A DNA stretch of 13,926 bases. Source: an uncultured Austwickia sp. Lineage in GTDB: Bacteria; Actinomycetota; Actinomycetes; Actinomycetales; Dermatophilaceae. Shown piece after piece: positions 1-8,110 of this stretch. The position numbers and the translations under genes were made by a program. Positions within the stretch are counted from its first letter, which is position 1. Every line of letters starts with the position of its first letter. The DNA lies in the NCBI GenBank assembly GCA_934678955.1, contig CAKUSI010000063.1, positions 1-13,926 of the forward strand, written 5' to 3'. The notes below the pieces were generated by a model. The model was not told the DNA's origin and ran no database searches. It was given only the letters and a program-made list of their open reading frames with translations.

Positions 1-96
1 CACGTCGGCGGGGTAGAGGTGCGACAGGCCCTCGGACACATCCGGCCACCACCGGTCGATCCGTGCAGCCAGGGTCCGGGAGGAGTGCGCGCTCAC
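1..96 (-). CDS. N-terminal fragment, possibly GH13 glycosidase (amylosucrase-like)
   Basis: The frame is open from a GTG at 96 to the window edge, giving 32 residues that begin MSAHSSRTLAARIDRWWPDV and continue SEGLSHLYPADV. An Arg-rich helix followed by RWWPD and a later LYP resembles the N-terminal helical region of amylosucrase-type alpha-glucan enzymes (GH13), which act on sucrose or related glucosides. That is recall of family appearance, not a proof, and no catalytic residue lies in the visible part. An ATG at 104 is closed by TGA after three codons, so GTG 96 is the plausible start, behind a weak GGGGCAGGA Shine-Dalgarno-like tract. The gene points away from everything else at this end of the window. 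Confidence 0.4.
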   Translation of the reverse strand, partial: MSAHSSRTLAARIDRWWPDVSEGLSHLYPADV

Positions 97-205
97 GGGG
101 CCATCCTGCCCCGTGACCCCGAGGACTCGCAGGGCGCCGCGCGGTCACAGGCCGGCCACAGCCTCGGGCGGCGGCGGTCACCGTCCCGCGGCCGAGGGTG
201 AATGC

Positions 206-430
206 GTGACCAGCACCCTGCTTTCCGCCACGAGCGGCTCCCCGGCGCCGCCATCGCTTCCCGCCACGGGTGACGTTGCCTCTCCGCCATCGCCGACTGG
301 CTCCGCCGGTCCCACTTCCGAGGGCCGGACCCGCGCGCACCCGTACTGGCTGTCCGCCGCTCCCGACGGTCGCGCGCTCGAGGAGCGCGTGCAGGGGCGG
401 CCTGGGTGGAACGTCATCCGGCTTCGATGA
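206..430 (+). CDS. doubtful small hypothetical protein (74 aa)
   Basis: A GTG at 206 preceded by a GAGGGTGA tract opens a 74-residue frame. Its first half is Ser/Pro/Ala/Thr-rich and low in complexity; the second half (about residues 43-74) is more protein-like, with HPYWLSAAPDGRALEERV and a WNVIRL ending. Third codon positions are mostly G or C but include many T. I recognise no family. It could be a real lineage-specific peptide, a remnant, or chance in GC-rich DNA. It lies between the divergent fragment at the left edge and the repeat-bearing stretch before the amphi-Trp gene. Confidence 0.25.
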   Translation: MTSTLLSATSGSPAPPSLPATGDVASPPSPTGSAGPTSEGRTRAHPYWLSAAPDGRALEERVQGRPGWNVIRLR

Positions 431-470
431 CGCCAGCTGGTCGGAAGACGACGGAGCTGGAGGGAAGTCG

Positions 471-510
471 AACAGACCTCGGCGGAGGGCAACGGACCTC
501 GACGGAAGAC
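471..510. repeat. 20 bp tandem repeat, 2 units
   Basis: Two adjacent 20 bp units (471-490 and 491-510) agree at 16 of 20 positions, sharing the pattern AAC-R-GACCTC-G-R-CGGA. A more diverged third unit may precede them. Non-coding. Confidence 0.5.
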
Positions 511-735
511 ACCGCGTGATGGGTGTCGACCCAGATGCCCAGCCAAAGTGATCGAGGTCCTAGCCCTTCCTCGTCGCGCGTGGGAGGATCCCGGTGTCGT
601 CCTGTCTGACCTGCGCGTACGCCGTCTTGTCCGTATGGGTCCGGTGCATCCGAAGCGGTCATAGATCGCTGAGGCGGACTCCGTTGGAGGCAGGAGGCCG
701 CCGGAGCAGCACGTCAACGTGACCGGACGACACGG

Positions 736-780
736 TTCTCGGAGACAGGGTTCTCGGCGGCTCGGCTCTCGGCGGCTCGG
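736..780. repeat. 15 bp tandem repeat, 3 units
   Basis: Three head-to-tail 15 bp units occupy 736-750, 751-765 and 766-780. The last two differ at one base (TTCTCGGCGGCTCGG against CTCTCGGCGGCTCGG); the first shares only the TTCTCGG half. They lie 65-109 bp before the amphi-Trp start, so they are probably in its leader or promoter region. Confidence 0.8.
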
Positions 781-844
781 CGCGACAGCGTGTCCCGAAG
801 CGCCCCGCTCGGATGCGCGGGTTCCTCGACGAGGGAGGAGAACG

Positions 845-1126
845 ATGACGACCACCAAACTCCTGACCACCACTCAGACCCTGGATCGCGACGGCGTGGC
901 GGGCTTGCTCACGGCGCTCGCCGCCCGAGTCCGCATCGGTCAGGTCGTGCTCGAGGGTGGAGGGGACACTCTCACGCTGGACATGCCGGCACAACTCGAC
1001 GTCGACATCGAGGTGACCAGCAAGCCAAAGGCATCCGGTACGAAGATGCAGCTGGACATCGAGATCGAATGGTACGAGGGCCCCGACGGCGGCCCAGCAA
1101 GGCTGACGATTCCAGACCTCGACTGA
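845..1126 (+). CDS. amphi-Trp domain protein (93 aa)
   Basis: The small acidic protein reads TLDRDGVAGLLTALAARVRI, then alternating strands (VVLEGGGDTLTLDMP, LDVDIEVTSK) and ends with a MQLDIEIEWYEG strand. An early helix, a glycine-rich turn, then amphipathic strands finishing in IEIEW match the amphi-Trp domain proteins of actinobacteria and haloarchaea, whose molecular function is not established. ATG 845 was chosen because a GGGAGGAG Shine-Dalgarno sequence lies six bases upstream; the frame is open further upstream but there it runs through the 15 bp repeats. It stands alone and converges on the YnfA-type gene. Confidence 0.7.
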   Translation: MTTTKLLTTTQTLDRDGVAGLLTALAARVRIGQVVLEGGGDTLTLDMPAQLDVDIEVTSKPKASGTKMQLDIEIEWYEGPDGGPARLTIPDLD

Positions 1127-1157
1127 ACGGCGGCCGCATCGCAACGCCTCGAGCGGA

Positions 1158-1177
1158 AGCCCTCCGTGGGGGTGGCT
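1158..1177. terminator. weak hairpin between convergent genes
   Basis: AGCC and GGCT arms plus an inner TCC/GGG pairing, with one mismatch and a four-base loop, form a short hairpin 32 bp after the amphi-Trp stop and 51 bp after the convergent YnfA-type stop. There is no T tract on either side, so termination is a guess from position. Confidence 0.25.
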
Positions 1178-1227
1178 GCGTCGCAGGACCAGCGTACGAG
1201 GGTCGGCCCGTTGCTGTCGGAGACCGC

Positions 1228-1563
1228 CTACGTCGATCGGGGCGCGTACATGATCACCGCGACCCCGATCAGGCAGATCAGCGCGCCGAGCACGTCGTAG
1301 CGATCGGGCCGGAAGCCGTCCATCACCATCCCCCACGCCAACGAGCCGGCCACGAAAACGCCGCCGTATGCGGCCAGGATGCGTCCGAAGTTCGCCTCCG
1401 GCTGGAGGGTGGCGACGAAGCCGTACAGTCCCAACGCGAGCACGCCCGCGCCGATCCATACGAGCCCGCGCTGCTCTCGCACGCCCTGCCAGACGAGCCA
1501 CGCGCCGCCGATCTCGGCGACGGCGGCGAGCGCGAACAGGACCAGCGATTTCGCGACGATCAT
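1228..1563 (-). CDS. YnfA family (UPF0060) small membrane protein
   Basis: This 111-residue protein is almost wholly hydrophobic and has four predictable membrane spans (about residues 3-25, 33-50, 62-80 and 90-107), joined by short loops. [34 protein letters not shown] and a final [17 protein letters not shown] are typical of the YnfA/UPF0060 family, small four-helix inner-membrane proteins related in fold to SMR transporters. Transport function is suggested for some members but is not shown for most. The length is usual for the family. It is the last gene of a leftward series, 68 bp after the DUF488 gene, with a 16 bp tandem repeat in the gap. Confidence 0.9.
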   Translation of the reverse strand: MIVAKSLVLFALAAVAEIGGAWLVWQGVREQRGLVWIGAGVLALGLYGFVATLQPEANFGRILAAYGGVFVAGSLAWGMVMDGFRPDRYDVLGALICLIGVAVIMYAPRST

Positions 1564-1597
1564 GGGGGCAGTCTCGCAGCGCTGTCAGCGATCAGTC

Positions 1598-1629
1598 GGT
1601 CAGGTCGTCAGGCGGTCAGGTCATCAGGC
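1598..1629. repeat. 16 bp tandem repeat, 2 units plus partial
   Basis: Units at 1598-1613 and 1614-1629 differ at one base (GGTCAGGTCRTCAGGC), and a third partial unit (GGTCACCC) runs into the stop codon of the DUF488 gene. The repeat lies in the gap between the DUF488 and YnfA-type genes. Confidence 0.85.
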
Positions 1630-1631
1630 GG

Positions 1632-1988
1632 TCACCCGGTCAACAGTTGTCGCAGGACCACCGCCTGGTTGTGCTCGGTGTCCTTGGCGCCGTAAACCAG
1701 CGTCACCACCGGGTGTTCCCGGACCCAAGCCCGAAGCTCGGCCAGCGCCTCCGAGTCCTGCAACTCCTTGCGGTATCGCTGCGCGAACTCCTCGAATCGC
1801 ACCGGGTCGTGACCGAACCAGTGGCGCAGTTCGGTGGATGGACCGACCTCTTTGAGCCACTCGTCGAGGTCGGCCTCCTCCTTGCTCACGCCCCTCGGCC
1901 AGATTCGGTCGACGAGCACCCGGAAGCCGTCACTCTTCGCGGGTTCCTCGTAGACGCGCTTGATCCTGACGTCGTGTGACCCTGCCAT
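1632..1988 (-). CDS. DUF488 family protein (YeaO-like, 118 aa)
   Basis: The protein begins with VRIKRVYEEPAKSDGFRVLV and continues DRIWPRGVSKEEADLDEWLK, then STELRHWFGHDP and a TLVYGAKDTEHNQAVVL end. The RVYE-P-DG-R-LVDR-WPRG block and the HN pair near the C-terminus are characteristic of DUF488/YeaO proteins. The biochemical role is unknown; the length fits the family. ATG 1988 follows an AAAGGG tract. It sits in a leftward series between the truncated reductase and the YnfA-type gene. Confidence 0.9.
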   Translation of the reverse strand: MAGSHDVRIKRVYEEPAKSDGFRVLVDRIWPRGVSKEEADLDEWLKEVGPSTELRHWFGHDPVRFEEFAQRYRKELQDSEALAELRAWVREHPVVTLVYGAKDTEHNQAVVLRQLLTG

Positions 1989-2056
1989 CGCGATCCCTTT
2001 CCCATGGCGATACCCGTGGCGACCCGCCCGCCAACTCCTCCGGGCCCGCGAGCGGC

Positions 2057-2440
2057 TCAGTATCCGGCGAACTCCTCGGTGCGAATGTTGTCCTCATTCA
2101 CGTGCGCGCTGACGAGCATCGAACGCATCGCCTGCACCATTCCCGACGGGCCGGAGAGGTAGTAGATCGGCGCGTTGAGGTCCTCGACGTAGCGTCGCAC
2201 CATGGTCTCGTCGATGTGCCACGTTTCGCCCTGCCAATCGGCGGGCGGGGAACTGACGGTCGGTATGTATCGGAAGCGGGGGTTCTCCGCCTCGAGCCGC
2301 GTGAACTCTTCGCTGAACGGCGCGTCCCCCGGAGTGGAGTTGGCGTGGATCAGCAGCAGCCGATGATCGGTCTTGTCGTGCGTGGCCTGCGCGATCATGC
2401 TCCGGACCGGGGTGACGCCGATGCCGCCGATGAGGAACAC
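2057..2440 (-). pseudogene. C-terminal fragment of a ferredoxin-type oxidoreductase
   Basis: The 127 residues are the NAD(P)-binding half of a ferredoxin-NADP reductase-like flavoprotein: FLIGGIGVTPVRSMI (dinucleotide-binding GGIGVTP), LLLIHANSTPGDAPFSEEF, YYLSGPSGMVQAM (the SGP-M motif) and an EEFAGY end in place of the usual E-F-GY terminus. The FAD-binding barrel (about 100 residues with RxYS) that normally precedes it is absent. Going upstream in frame, only QPQTTPA continues the homology before a TAG stop, and the yyaL 3' end lies at 2529. I read it as a 5'-truncated gene. A free-standing NAD-binding domain is possible but would lack flavin. Both the ATG at 2440 and the GTG one codon away are internal to the motif, so neither looks like a real start. 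Confidence 0.7.
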
Positions 2441-2528
2441 CGCAGGGGTCGTCTGGGGCTGCTATACCCATTAACCACCCGGGCGAAACCGAGCGAACCC
2501 GGGCGACGTGCCCCAAGCCGTGTGCCCT

Positions 2529-4731
<2,203 letters not shown>

Positions 4732-4914
4732 CGAAGGTCTGCACACGCTCGGGAAATCGCTTTCGGCGATAGATCTCGGGCTTGAGGTCACCGAGGAAAC
4801 CGCGCAAGGACGCCATCGCCAACCCCTCGGTCGATAGTCACGATGGCCCATTTCTAACTCCGACGACCGACCATTGACGGAGCATCAAAGTCGGCGCGCG
4901 AAACAGCAACGCGG

Positions 4915-5760
4915 TCAGACAAGGGATTCCCTCCACAGCGCGAAGACACGATCGATCTCGACTGGATCTACGAAGGTTTCGAAGGCGAGCTTCGCCCGCT
5001 CGACGCTGACGGGGTCGCGCAGCACAGCGGTCGTCCACTCGACGCTCTGACAAACATCAGCGCCAACCTCGGCGTGATCGACGAACTCCTCGATCACCCG
5101 GGCAGTCTCAACCGGATCGGCCACCGCCATGAGCCGCCAGAGATCGCCGAGGTCCTTGTCTCGCACCGGTCCCTTGCGCGGCTCCCGGTGCCGTTCGCCG
5201 ATTTTGGAGCCCTTGGCGAGGATGAGCGCCGGGATCTCGGCAACGTGGATCTCAGCAGTGAAGTGAGGATCCGCGAGGTCACCGATCTCGACGAGCGACC
5301 GGTTGAAGGCAGCGAGTTCGAGGCCGAGCGCGTTGCCGACAGCGAGTTTGCCGTGCGCGGGCTGCAAGACAGGGACTCCGCGCTTGCTTCGGCTGGCGGT
5401 GCCGGACAACCCGTGTGGTACGAGTAGATCGATCTTCTCGCGGAACGATCGCGTGCCGTCGGCCTCCTCGTACGGCGTTCGGCCCCACAGCCCCGGACGC
5501 GCCGTTGTGCGGTGCTCGTAGCCGGCGTCGGCAAGGAGCGCCTCGATGCTCGGTAGGTCGCCAACCAGACCAGGCGTAACCCCGAGGTCGCCGTCCCCGG
5601 TCGGCATTCGCGGAACGTCGAGGTCCATCGTCCGCAGCAACACTGCGTGTGCTCCAACCAAGGTCAGCGAGTCCGCGTGGACCTGGAGAACCTCGACGAC
5701 GTTGATGATTGCGCGGCGGCTCCATTCGATCTCGGTGCGAGGCTCCTTATAGGCCGTCAG
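4915..5760 (-). CDS. putative nucleotidyltransferase-like partner (toxin?) of the HTH gene, 281 aa
   Basis: The frame encodes TLVGAHAVLLRTMDLDVPRM followed by PTGDGDLGVTP, resembling the front of nucleotidyltransferase-fold proteins such as AbiEii: a GAHA-type helix entry and a D-x-D pair. It continues SIEALLADAGYEHR, FREKIDLLVPHGL, PALILAKGSKIGERH and DKDLGDLWRLM. The lysine-rich segment before a K-D-DLGDL helix also recalls that fold (K-R-KDxxDL). No ATG, GTG or TTG lies in a sensible place. The best candidate is CTG at 5760, overlapping the HTH stop as CTGA and placed eight bases after GGGGAGG. It is probably co-expressed with the HTH gene as a toxin/antitoxin-like pair; the toxin role is inferred from this arrangement, and the exact family is unconfirmed. 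Confidence 0.55.
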   Translation of the reverse strand: MTAYKEPRTEIEWSRRAIINVVEVLQVHADSLTLVGAHAVLLRTMDLDVPRMPTGDGDLGVTPGLVGDLPSIEALLADAGYEHRTTARPGLWGRTPYEEADGTRSFREKIDLLVPHGLSGTASRSKRGVPVLQPAHGKLAVGNALGLELAAFNRSLVEIGDLADPHFTAEIHVAEIPALILAKGSKIGERHREPRKGPVRDKDLGDLWRLMAVADPVETARVIEEFVDHAEVGADVCQSVEWTTAVLRDPVSVERAKLAFETFVDPVEIDRVFALWRESLV

Positions 5761-6518
5761 GCCACTCGCCTCCCCATGAGGATGTCCGCCTGCTCGGCCA
5801 TGCGGTCGATGCCACCGTAGGCGTCGATGACGACCTGGTCGCGAGCAACGACAGTCGTGCCGTTGATGTCGATGCGGCCGACCTCGCTCACACCGTCGAA
5901 TGGGATGAGGGTCACCCGCATACCGAACGAGCCAGGTTCCTTGCGCACGAGGCTGGCTGCATCGGCGGCGGCGACTACGTCCTCGACGTAGAAGACCGGC
6001 CAAGCCTCTCCTGCACTGGATCGGTACTGATTGGCTCCAGCATCGCCGGTGAGGGCGTAGTCGATCCCTGCTGCGCGAAGCGACTCAGCGATCTGATCCG
6101 CCGACGGTCCAGCAGCGAAGTCCACCGCTCCGGCGCGCCGCGTCAGGCGCGCTGCGCGTCCCGCGCGGAACAGCAGGTCCGCTTCCTTGCCGCGAATGAC
6201 TCGACCGTCGCCATCGAGAAGTCCGATGCGCGCCCAGCGCTGGCGCCATGGCTCGACGCCCGGGGTCGACGACACGTCGAGCTCCGGGTCGAGGGCGAGT
6301 CGGGCCGTCGTGAGCGCATCGACATCCGCAGCGCCCGTGAAGACGATCGGCTCCCCCAGCACCGTCAGGATCTCCTGCGCGAGATCGAACGACGGACTGA
6401 CCGCACCGGACTCGATCCGCGTGACCGTGGTCGGGGCGACGTCGACCAGAGCCGCGAGCTGACGAGCGCTCAGCCCGTTCACGCGGCGCAGCGTCGAAAT
6501 GCGCTCGGCCAGGTCCAC
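5757..6518 (-). CDS. XRE-type HTH protein with AbiEi-like C-terminal region (putative antitoxin), 253 aa
   Basis: The N-terminus is a clear Cro/C1-type helix-turn-helix: LAERISTLRRVNGLSARQLA, then DVAPTTVTRIESGAVSPSFD (about residues 3-60). The remaining ~190 residues include ADLLFRAGRAARLT, SLRAAGIDYALTGDAGANQY and VYVEDV-like FYVEDVVAAADAA. They end VARDQVVIDAYGGIDRMAEQ, which resembles the C-terminal part of AbiEi-family regulators. Two inverted repeats at 6523-6555 sit immediately upstream. I chose GTG 6518 because it leaves both of them outside the gene; a TTG at 6545 gives nine more residues but places the start inside an operator-like site. The HTH call is firm; the AbiEi resemblance and antitoxin role are inference. 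Confidence 0.75.
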   Translation of the reverse strand: MDLAERISTLRRVNGLSARQLAALVDVAPTTVTRIESGAVSPSFDLAQEILTVLGEPIVFTGAADVDALTTARLALDPELDVSSTPGVEPWRQRWARIGLLDGDGRVIRGKEADLLFRAGRAARLTRRAGAVDFAAGPSADQIAESLRAAGIDYALTGDAGANQYRSSAGEAWPVFYVEDVVAAADAASLVRKEPGSFGMRVTLIPFDGVSEVGRIDINGTTVVARDQVVIDAYGGIDRMAEQADILMGRRVA

Positions 6519-6522
6519 GCCC

Positions 6523-6555
6523 AACAGTCTACGAGACTGTTGCAAATACGCAACA
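6523..6555. promoter_or_regulatory. twin inverted repeats, likely operator of the HTH gene
   Basis: AACAGTC-N5-GACTGTT (6523-6541) is a perfect inverted repeat with 7 bp arms. TGTTGC-N6-GCAACA (6538-6555) is a second with 6 bp arms, and the two share TGTT. They lie directly in front of the GTG start of the XRE gene. On the coding strand a TATTCT element just upstream could be a -10 box. Placement and symmetry suggest autoregulation by the HTH protein. Confidence 0.65.
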
Positions 6556-6735
6556 CGTTAAGAATAGGCCGGAAAGCCAACATGTTGTCGCGACGTGTCA
6601 GGTCCTCGAACACATCGAGATCGGGCGGCCACTGGGTCGCCGAGTGATGGGGCCAAAGTGATGCACGAGAGTGACGCGCGAAGCCCCGGAACCGGTGTCC
6701 AACCGTGGCATTCACCGATCCGGCGAGAATCGCGA
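6556..6735. other. unassigned DNA at the right side of the insert
   Basis: Between the operator-like repeats and the truncated yyaL copy I find no convincing gene. Short frames exist on both strands (one minus-strand reading contains WPPDLDVFEDLTRRDNMLAF), but none has a family I recognise. It may be the worn end of the incoming element or part of the HTH promoter region. Confidence 0.4.
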
Positions 6736-6957
6736 CTAGGCCGCTGACCTGCGGTTTCGCAGTTTTCCGTCGACGGTCGTCGACCGATCAACCTCTTGGC
6801 ACCTGTGGCAGGCGGCGTAGCCGATGGACAGGAAGATCGGTACGTCGCGGCGTCGTGCCTCCTCGAGGGCCTCGTCGCACCAGGGCCACCAGTCGACCGG
6901 GTTGTCGGCGTGCTGGCGTAGGTAGGGGGAGAGGGCGTCGGAGAGTCGGTTCGCCAT
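6736..6957 (-). pseudogene. truncated duplicate of the yyaL-type gene 5' end
   Basis: Residues 1-51 are identical to the intact protein at 4643 ([20 protein letters not shown] onward). Then CHWCH becomes CHRCQ and homology ends; 20-odd unrelated residues follow to a TAG. The break falls exactly in the redox motif, so this copy cannot be functional. It sits 60 bp after the YqfO-like gene, the place the intact gene would occupy without the insertion. Confidence 0.9.
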
Positions 6958-7052
6958 CACCGCAGTCTGCCCGCTCCCTCGCACGGCGGCAGCTCGGGCG
7001 CAACCGGCGGGGTGTGTTCAGAGAGAGGAAGGGTCGAGCGTCGCGTAGACGT
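6797..7052. repeat. ~250 bp direct repeat, right copy
   Basis: Direct counterpart of 4483-4731. It contains the true 3' end of the YqfO-like gene, the spacer and the first ~52 codons of yyaL. At its left end the homology stops abruptly inside the codons for the CxxC motif. A single A/T difference at 6804 produces the Trp-to-Arg change of the truncated copy. Confidence 0.93.
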
Positions 7053-7347
7053 GGTACGCGGGCTCCTCGTACGGGTGTGCCGCCAGCATCGCCTCCAGCG
7101 CCGCGCGCGCCAGAGGGCGCTCGCACACGACCTCCACGCGTTCCTCCTCCACCAGCTCGGGGATGCCGACCGCGCCGATCGCGGGGTGGGCGCCCTCGAC
7201 AGGCAGGAAGCGCCCGGTGCCTTGGGCGGAGAAGCTGCAGGCCCGGTAGGCGCCGATGGCCCCGGCACCGGCCTGGGCCGCGGCGGCTCGGACCGCGTCC
7301 GCGTCGCCCTGCGGCACGAACATCACGATCACGACGAGTTCGCTCAC
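7018..7347 (-). CDS. YqfO/NIF3 C-terminal-domain-like small protein (109 aa)
   Basis: The protein starts VSELVVIVMFVPQGDADAVR and continues AGAGAIGAYRACSFSAQGTG, RFLPVEGAHPAIGAVG and EAMLAAHPYEEPAYHVY. The GAG-IG-Y-CSF-GTG-F-P-G-P-IG pattern and the AHPYEEPAY end match the free-standing version of the YqfO insertion domain of NIF3-type proteins, a CutA-like fold of uncertain function. GTG 7347 is chosen because GAGGAGG lies eight bases upstream; an ATG 14 codons earlier lacks both conservation and an SD. It would be the natural upstream partner of the YyaL-type gene, now separated from it by the inserted module. Confidence 0.85.
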   Translation of the reverse strand: MSELVVIVMFVPQGDADAVRAAAAQAGAGAIGAYRACSFSAQGTGRFLPVEGAHPAIGAVGIPELVEEERVEVVCERPLARAALEAMLAAHPYEEPAYHVYATLDPSSL

Positions 7348-7395
7348 GGGGGTTTCCTCCTCGATCGCAGGCCAGAACCGCGCCGCCAACGCAGC

Positions 7396-7422
7396 GACCC
7401 CGGTGCGGACGGCACCGGGGTC
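7396..7422 (-). terminator. strong hairpin after tpx
   Basis: GACCCCGGTGC and GCACCGGGGTC form perfect 11 bp arms around a 5-base loop. It is 82 bp beyond the tpx stop and 49 bp before the YqfO-like start, so it probably ends tpx transcription. No T tract follows, which is common in actinobacteria. Confidence 0.65.
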
Positions 7423-7430
7423 CGGGGGAT

Positions 7431-7452
7431 GCGTCGACGGGCTCGTCGACGC
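7431..7452 (-). terminator. second hairpin after tpx
   Basis: GCGTCGACG and CGTCGACGC form perfect 9 bp arms around GGCT. It is the first of two tandem hairpins met by transcripts leaving tpx. A double terminator is the simplest reading. Confidence 0.6.
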
Positions 7453-7463
7453 CTCTCACTGCA

Positions 7464-7496
7464 GGCTGCCCTCACGTGCGGGCTGCCCTCACGTGC
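7464..7496. repeat. 17 bp tandem repeat, 2 units
   Basis: GGCTGCCCTCACGTGC occurs identically at 7464-7479 and 7481-7496, a 17 bp period. It lies between the tpx stop codon and the paired hairpins. Confidence 0.85.
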
Positions 7497-7503
7497 TGCT
7501 CTC

Positions 7504-8001
7504 TTACTTCAGGGCCGCGACCGCCGCGTCATAGTCCGGCTCCTGCGTGATCTCGGGGACCAGTTCGGAGTGCAGCACCTTGCCGTTCTCGTCGACGACC
7601 ACGACCGAGCGGGCGCAGAGGCCGGCGAGCGGACCGTCGGACATCGTGACGCCGTAGTCCTTGCCGAAGCTGGAGCGGAAGGCCGAGCCGACCGTCACGT
7701 TCTCGATGCCTTCGGCGCCGCAGAAGCGGCCGAGGGCGAAGGGCAGGTCGGCCGACGCGCAGACGACCGTGGTGTTGTCGAGGGACGCGGCGAGTTCGTT
7801 GAACTTGCGCACGCTGGTGGCGCATACGCCGGTGTCGATGCTGGGGAAGATGTTGAGCACGACCCGACGGCCGGCGAAGCTCTTGCCCGTGAGGTCGGAC
7901 AGATCCTGGCCGACGAGGGTGAAGTCGGGGGCGGAGCTGCCCGCTGCGGGCAGATCGCCGACGGTCTGGACGGGGGAACCCTTGAATGCGGTCGTTGCCA
8001 T
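7504..8001 (-). CDS. tpx: thiol peroxidase Tpx (165 aa)
   Basis: This is an atypical two-cysteine peroxiredoxin that reduces hydrogen peroxide and organic peroxides with electrons from thioredoxin. It begins [19 protein letters not shown], has [15 protein letters not shown], and then [19 protein letters not shown] with the peroxidatic Cys60. The resolving cysteine is Cys94 in [12 protein letters not shown]. Both are in standard Tpx positions and the length is normal. There is no Shine-Dalgarno sequence before ATG 8001; a TAGACA element lies six bases upstream, suggesting a leaderless transcript. The gene is flanked by terminator-like hairpins on both sides, so it is likely a single-gene unit. 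Confidence 0.96.
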   Translation of the reverse strand: MATTAFKGSPVQTVGDLPAAGSSAPDFTLVGQDLSDLTGKSFAGRRVVLNIFPSIDTGVCATSVRKFNELAASLDNTTVVCASADLPFALGRFCGAEGIENVTVGSAFRSSFGKDYGVTMSDGPLAGLCARSVVVVDENGKVLHSELVPEITQEPDYDAAVAALK

Positions 8002-8007
8002 GACGAC

Positions 8008-8013
8008 TGTCTA
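8008..8013 (-). promoter_or_regulatory. possible -10 box for leaderless tpx transcript
   Basis: On the minus strand TAGACA is followed by six bases and then the tpx ATG, the spacing expected if transcription begins at the A of the start codon. No good -35 box is visible. Confidence 0.4.
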
Positions 8014-8074
8014 GCACGTCACACCCGCGCGAGCACAGTCGTGGCCCGACCCCACGGATGCCCTGCCCGTGACC

Positions 8075-8106
8075 GGCGCTCACTCGAGGCGCCGAGTGTC
8101 GGCGCC
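8075..8106 (-). terminator. hairpin after the DyP peroxidase gene
   Basis: GGCGC-T-CACTCG pairs with CGAGTG-TCG-GCGCC around a 6-base loop (6 bp inner and 5 bp outer stems, small internal loop). It begins four bases after the peroxidase stop codon and separates that gene from tpx. No T tract. Confidence 0.5.
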
Positions 8107-8110
8107 GGTG

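Larger units (their letters stand above)
431..844. other. non-coding stretch before the amphi-Trp gene
   Basis: I see no convincing gene in these 414 bases. The long frames that cross the region on the opposite strand are Arg/Pro/Ser-rich and are broken by what looks like neutral sequence. It contains two tandem repeats (two 20 bp units at 471-510 and three 15 bp units at 736-780), and the ribosome-binding site of the next gene at its right end. No clear sigma-70 promoter stands out. Confidence 0.5.

Noticed and set aside
178..873. Leftward 231-codon frame with RREPS-type repeats
   Set aside because: The periodic residues are only the 15 bp DNA repeat translated; it overlaps the amphi-Trp start and the rest is low-complexity with no supported start.
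5279..5725. ATG at 5725 as the start of the HTH partner
   Set aside because: It follows AAGGAG at some distance but opens a different frame, one without the GAHA/GDGDLGV motifs.
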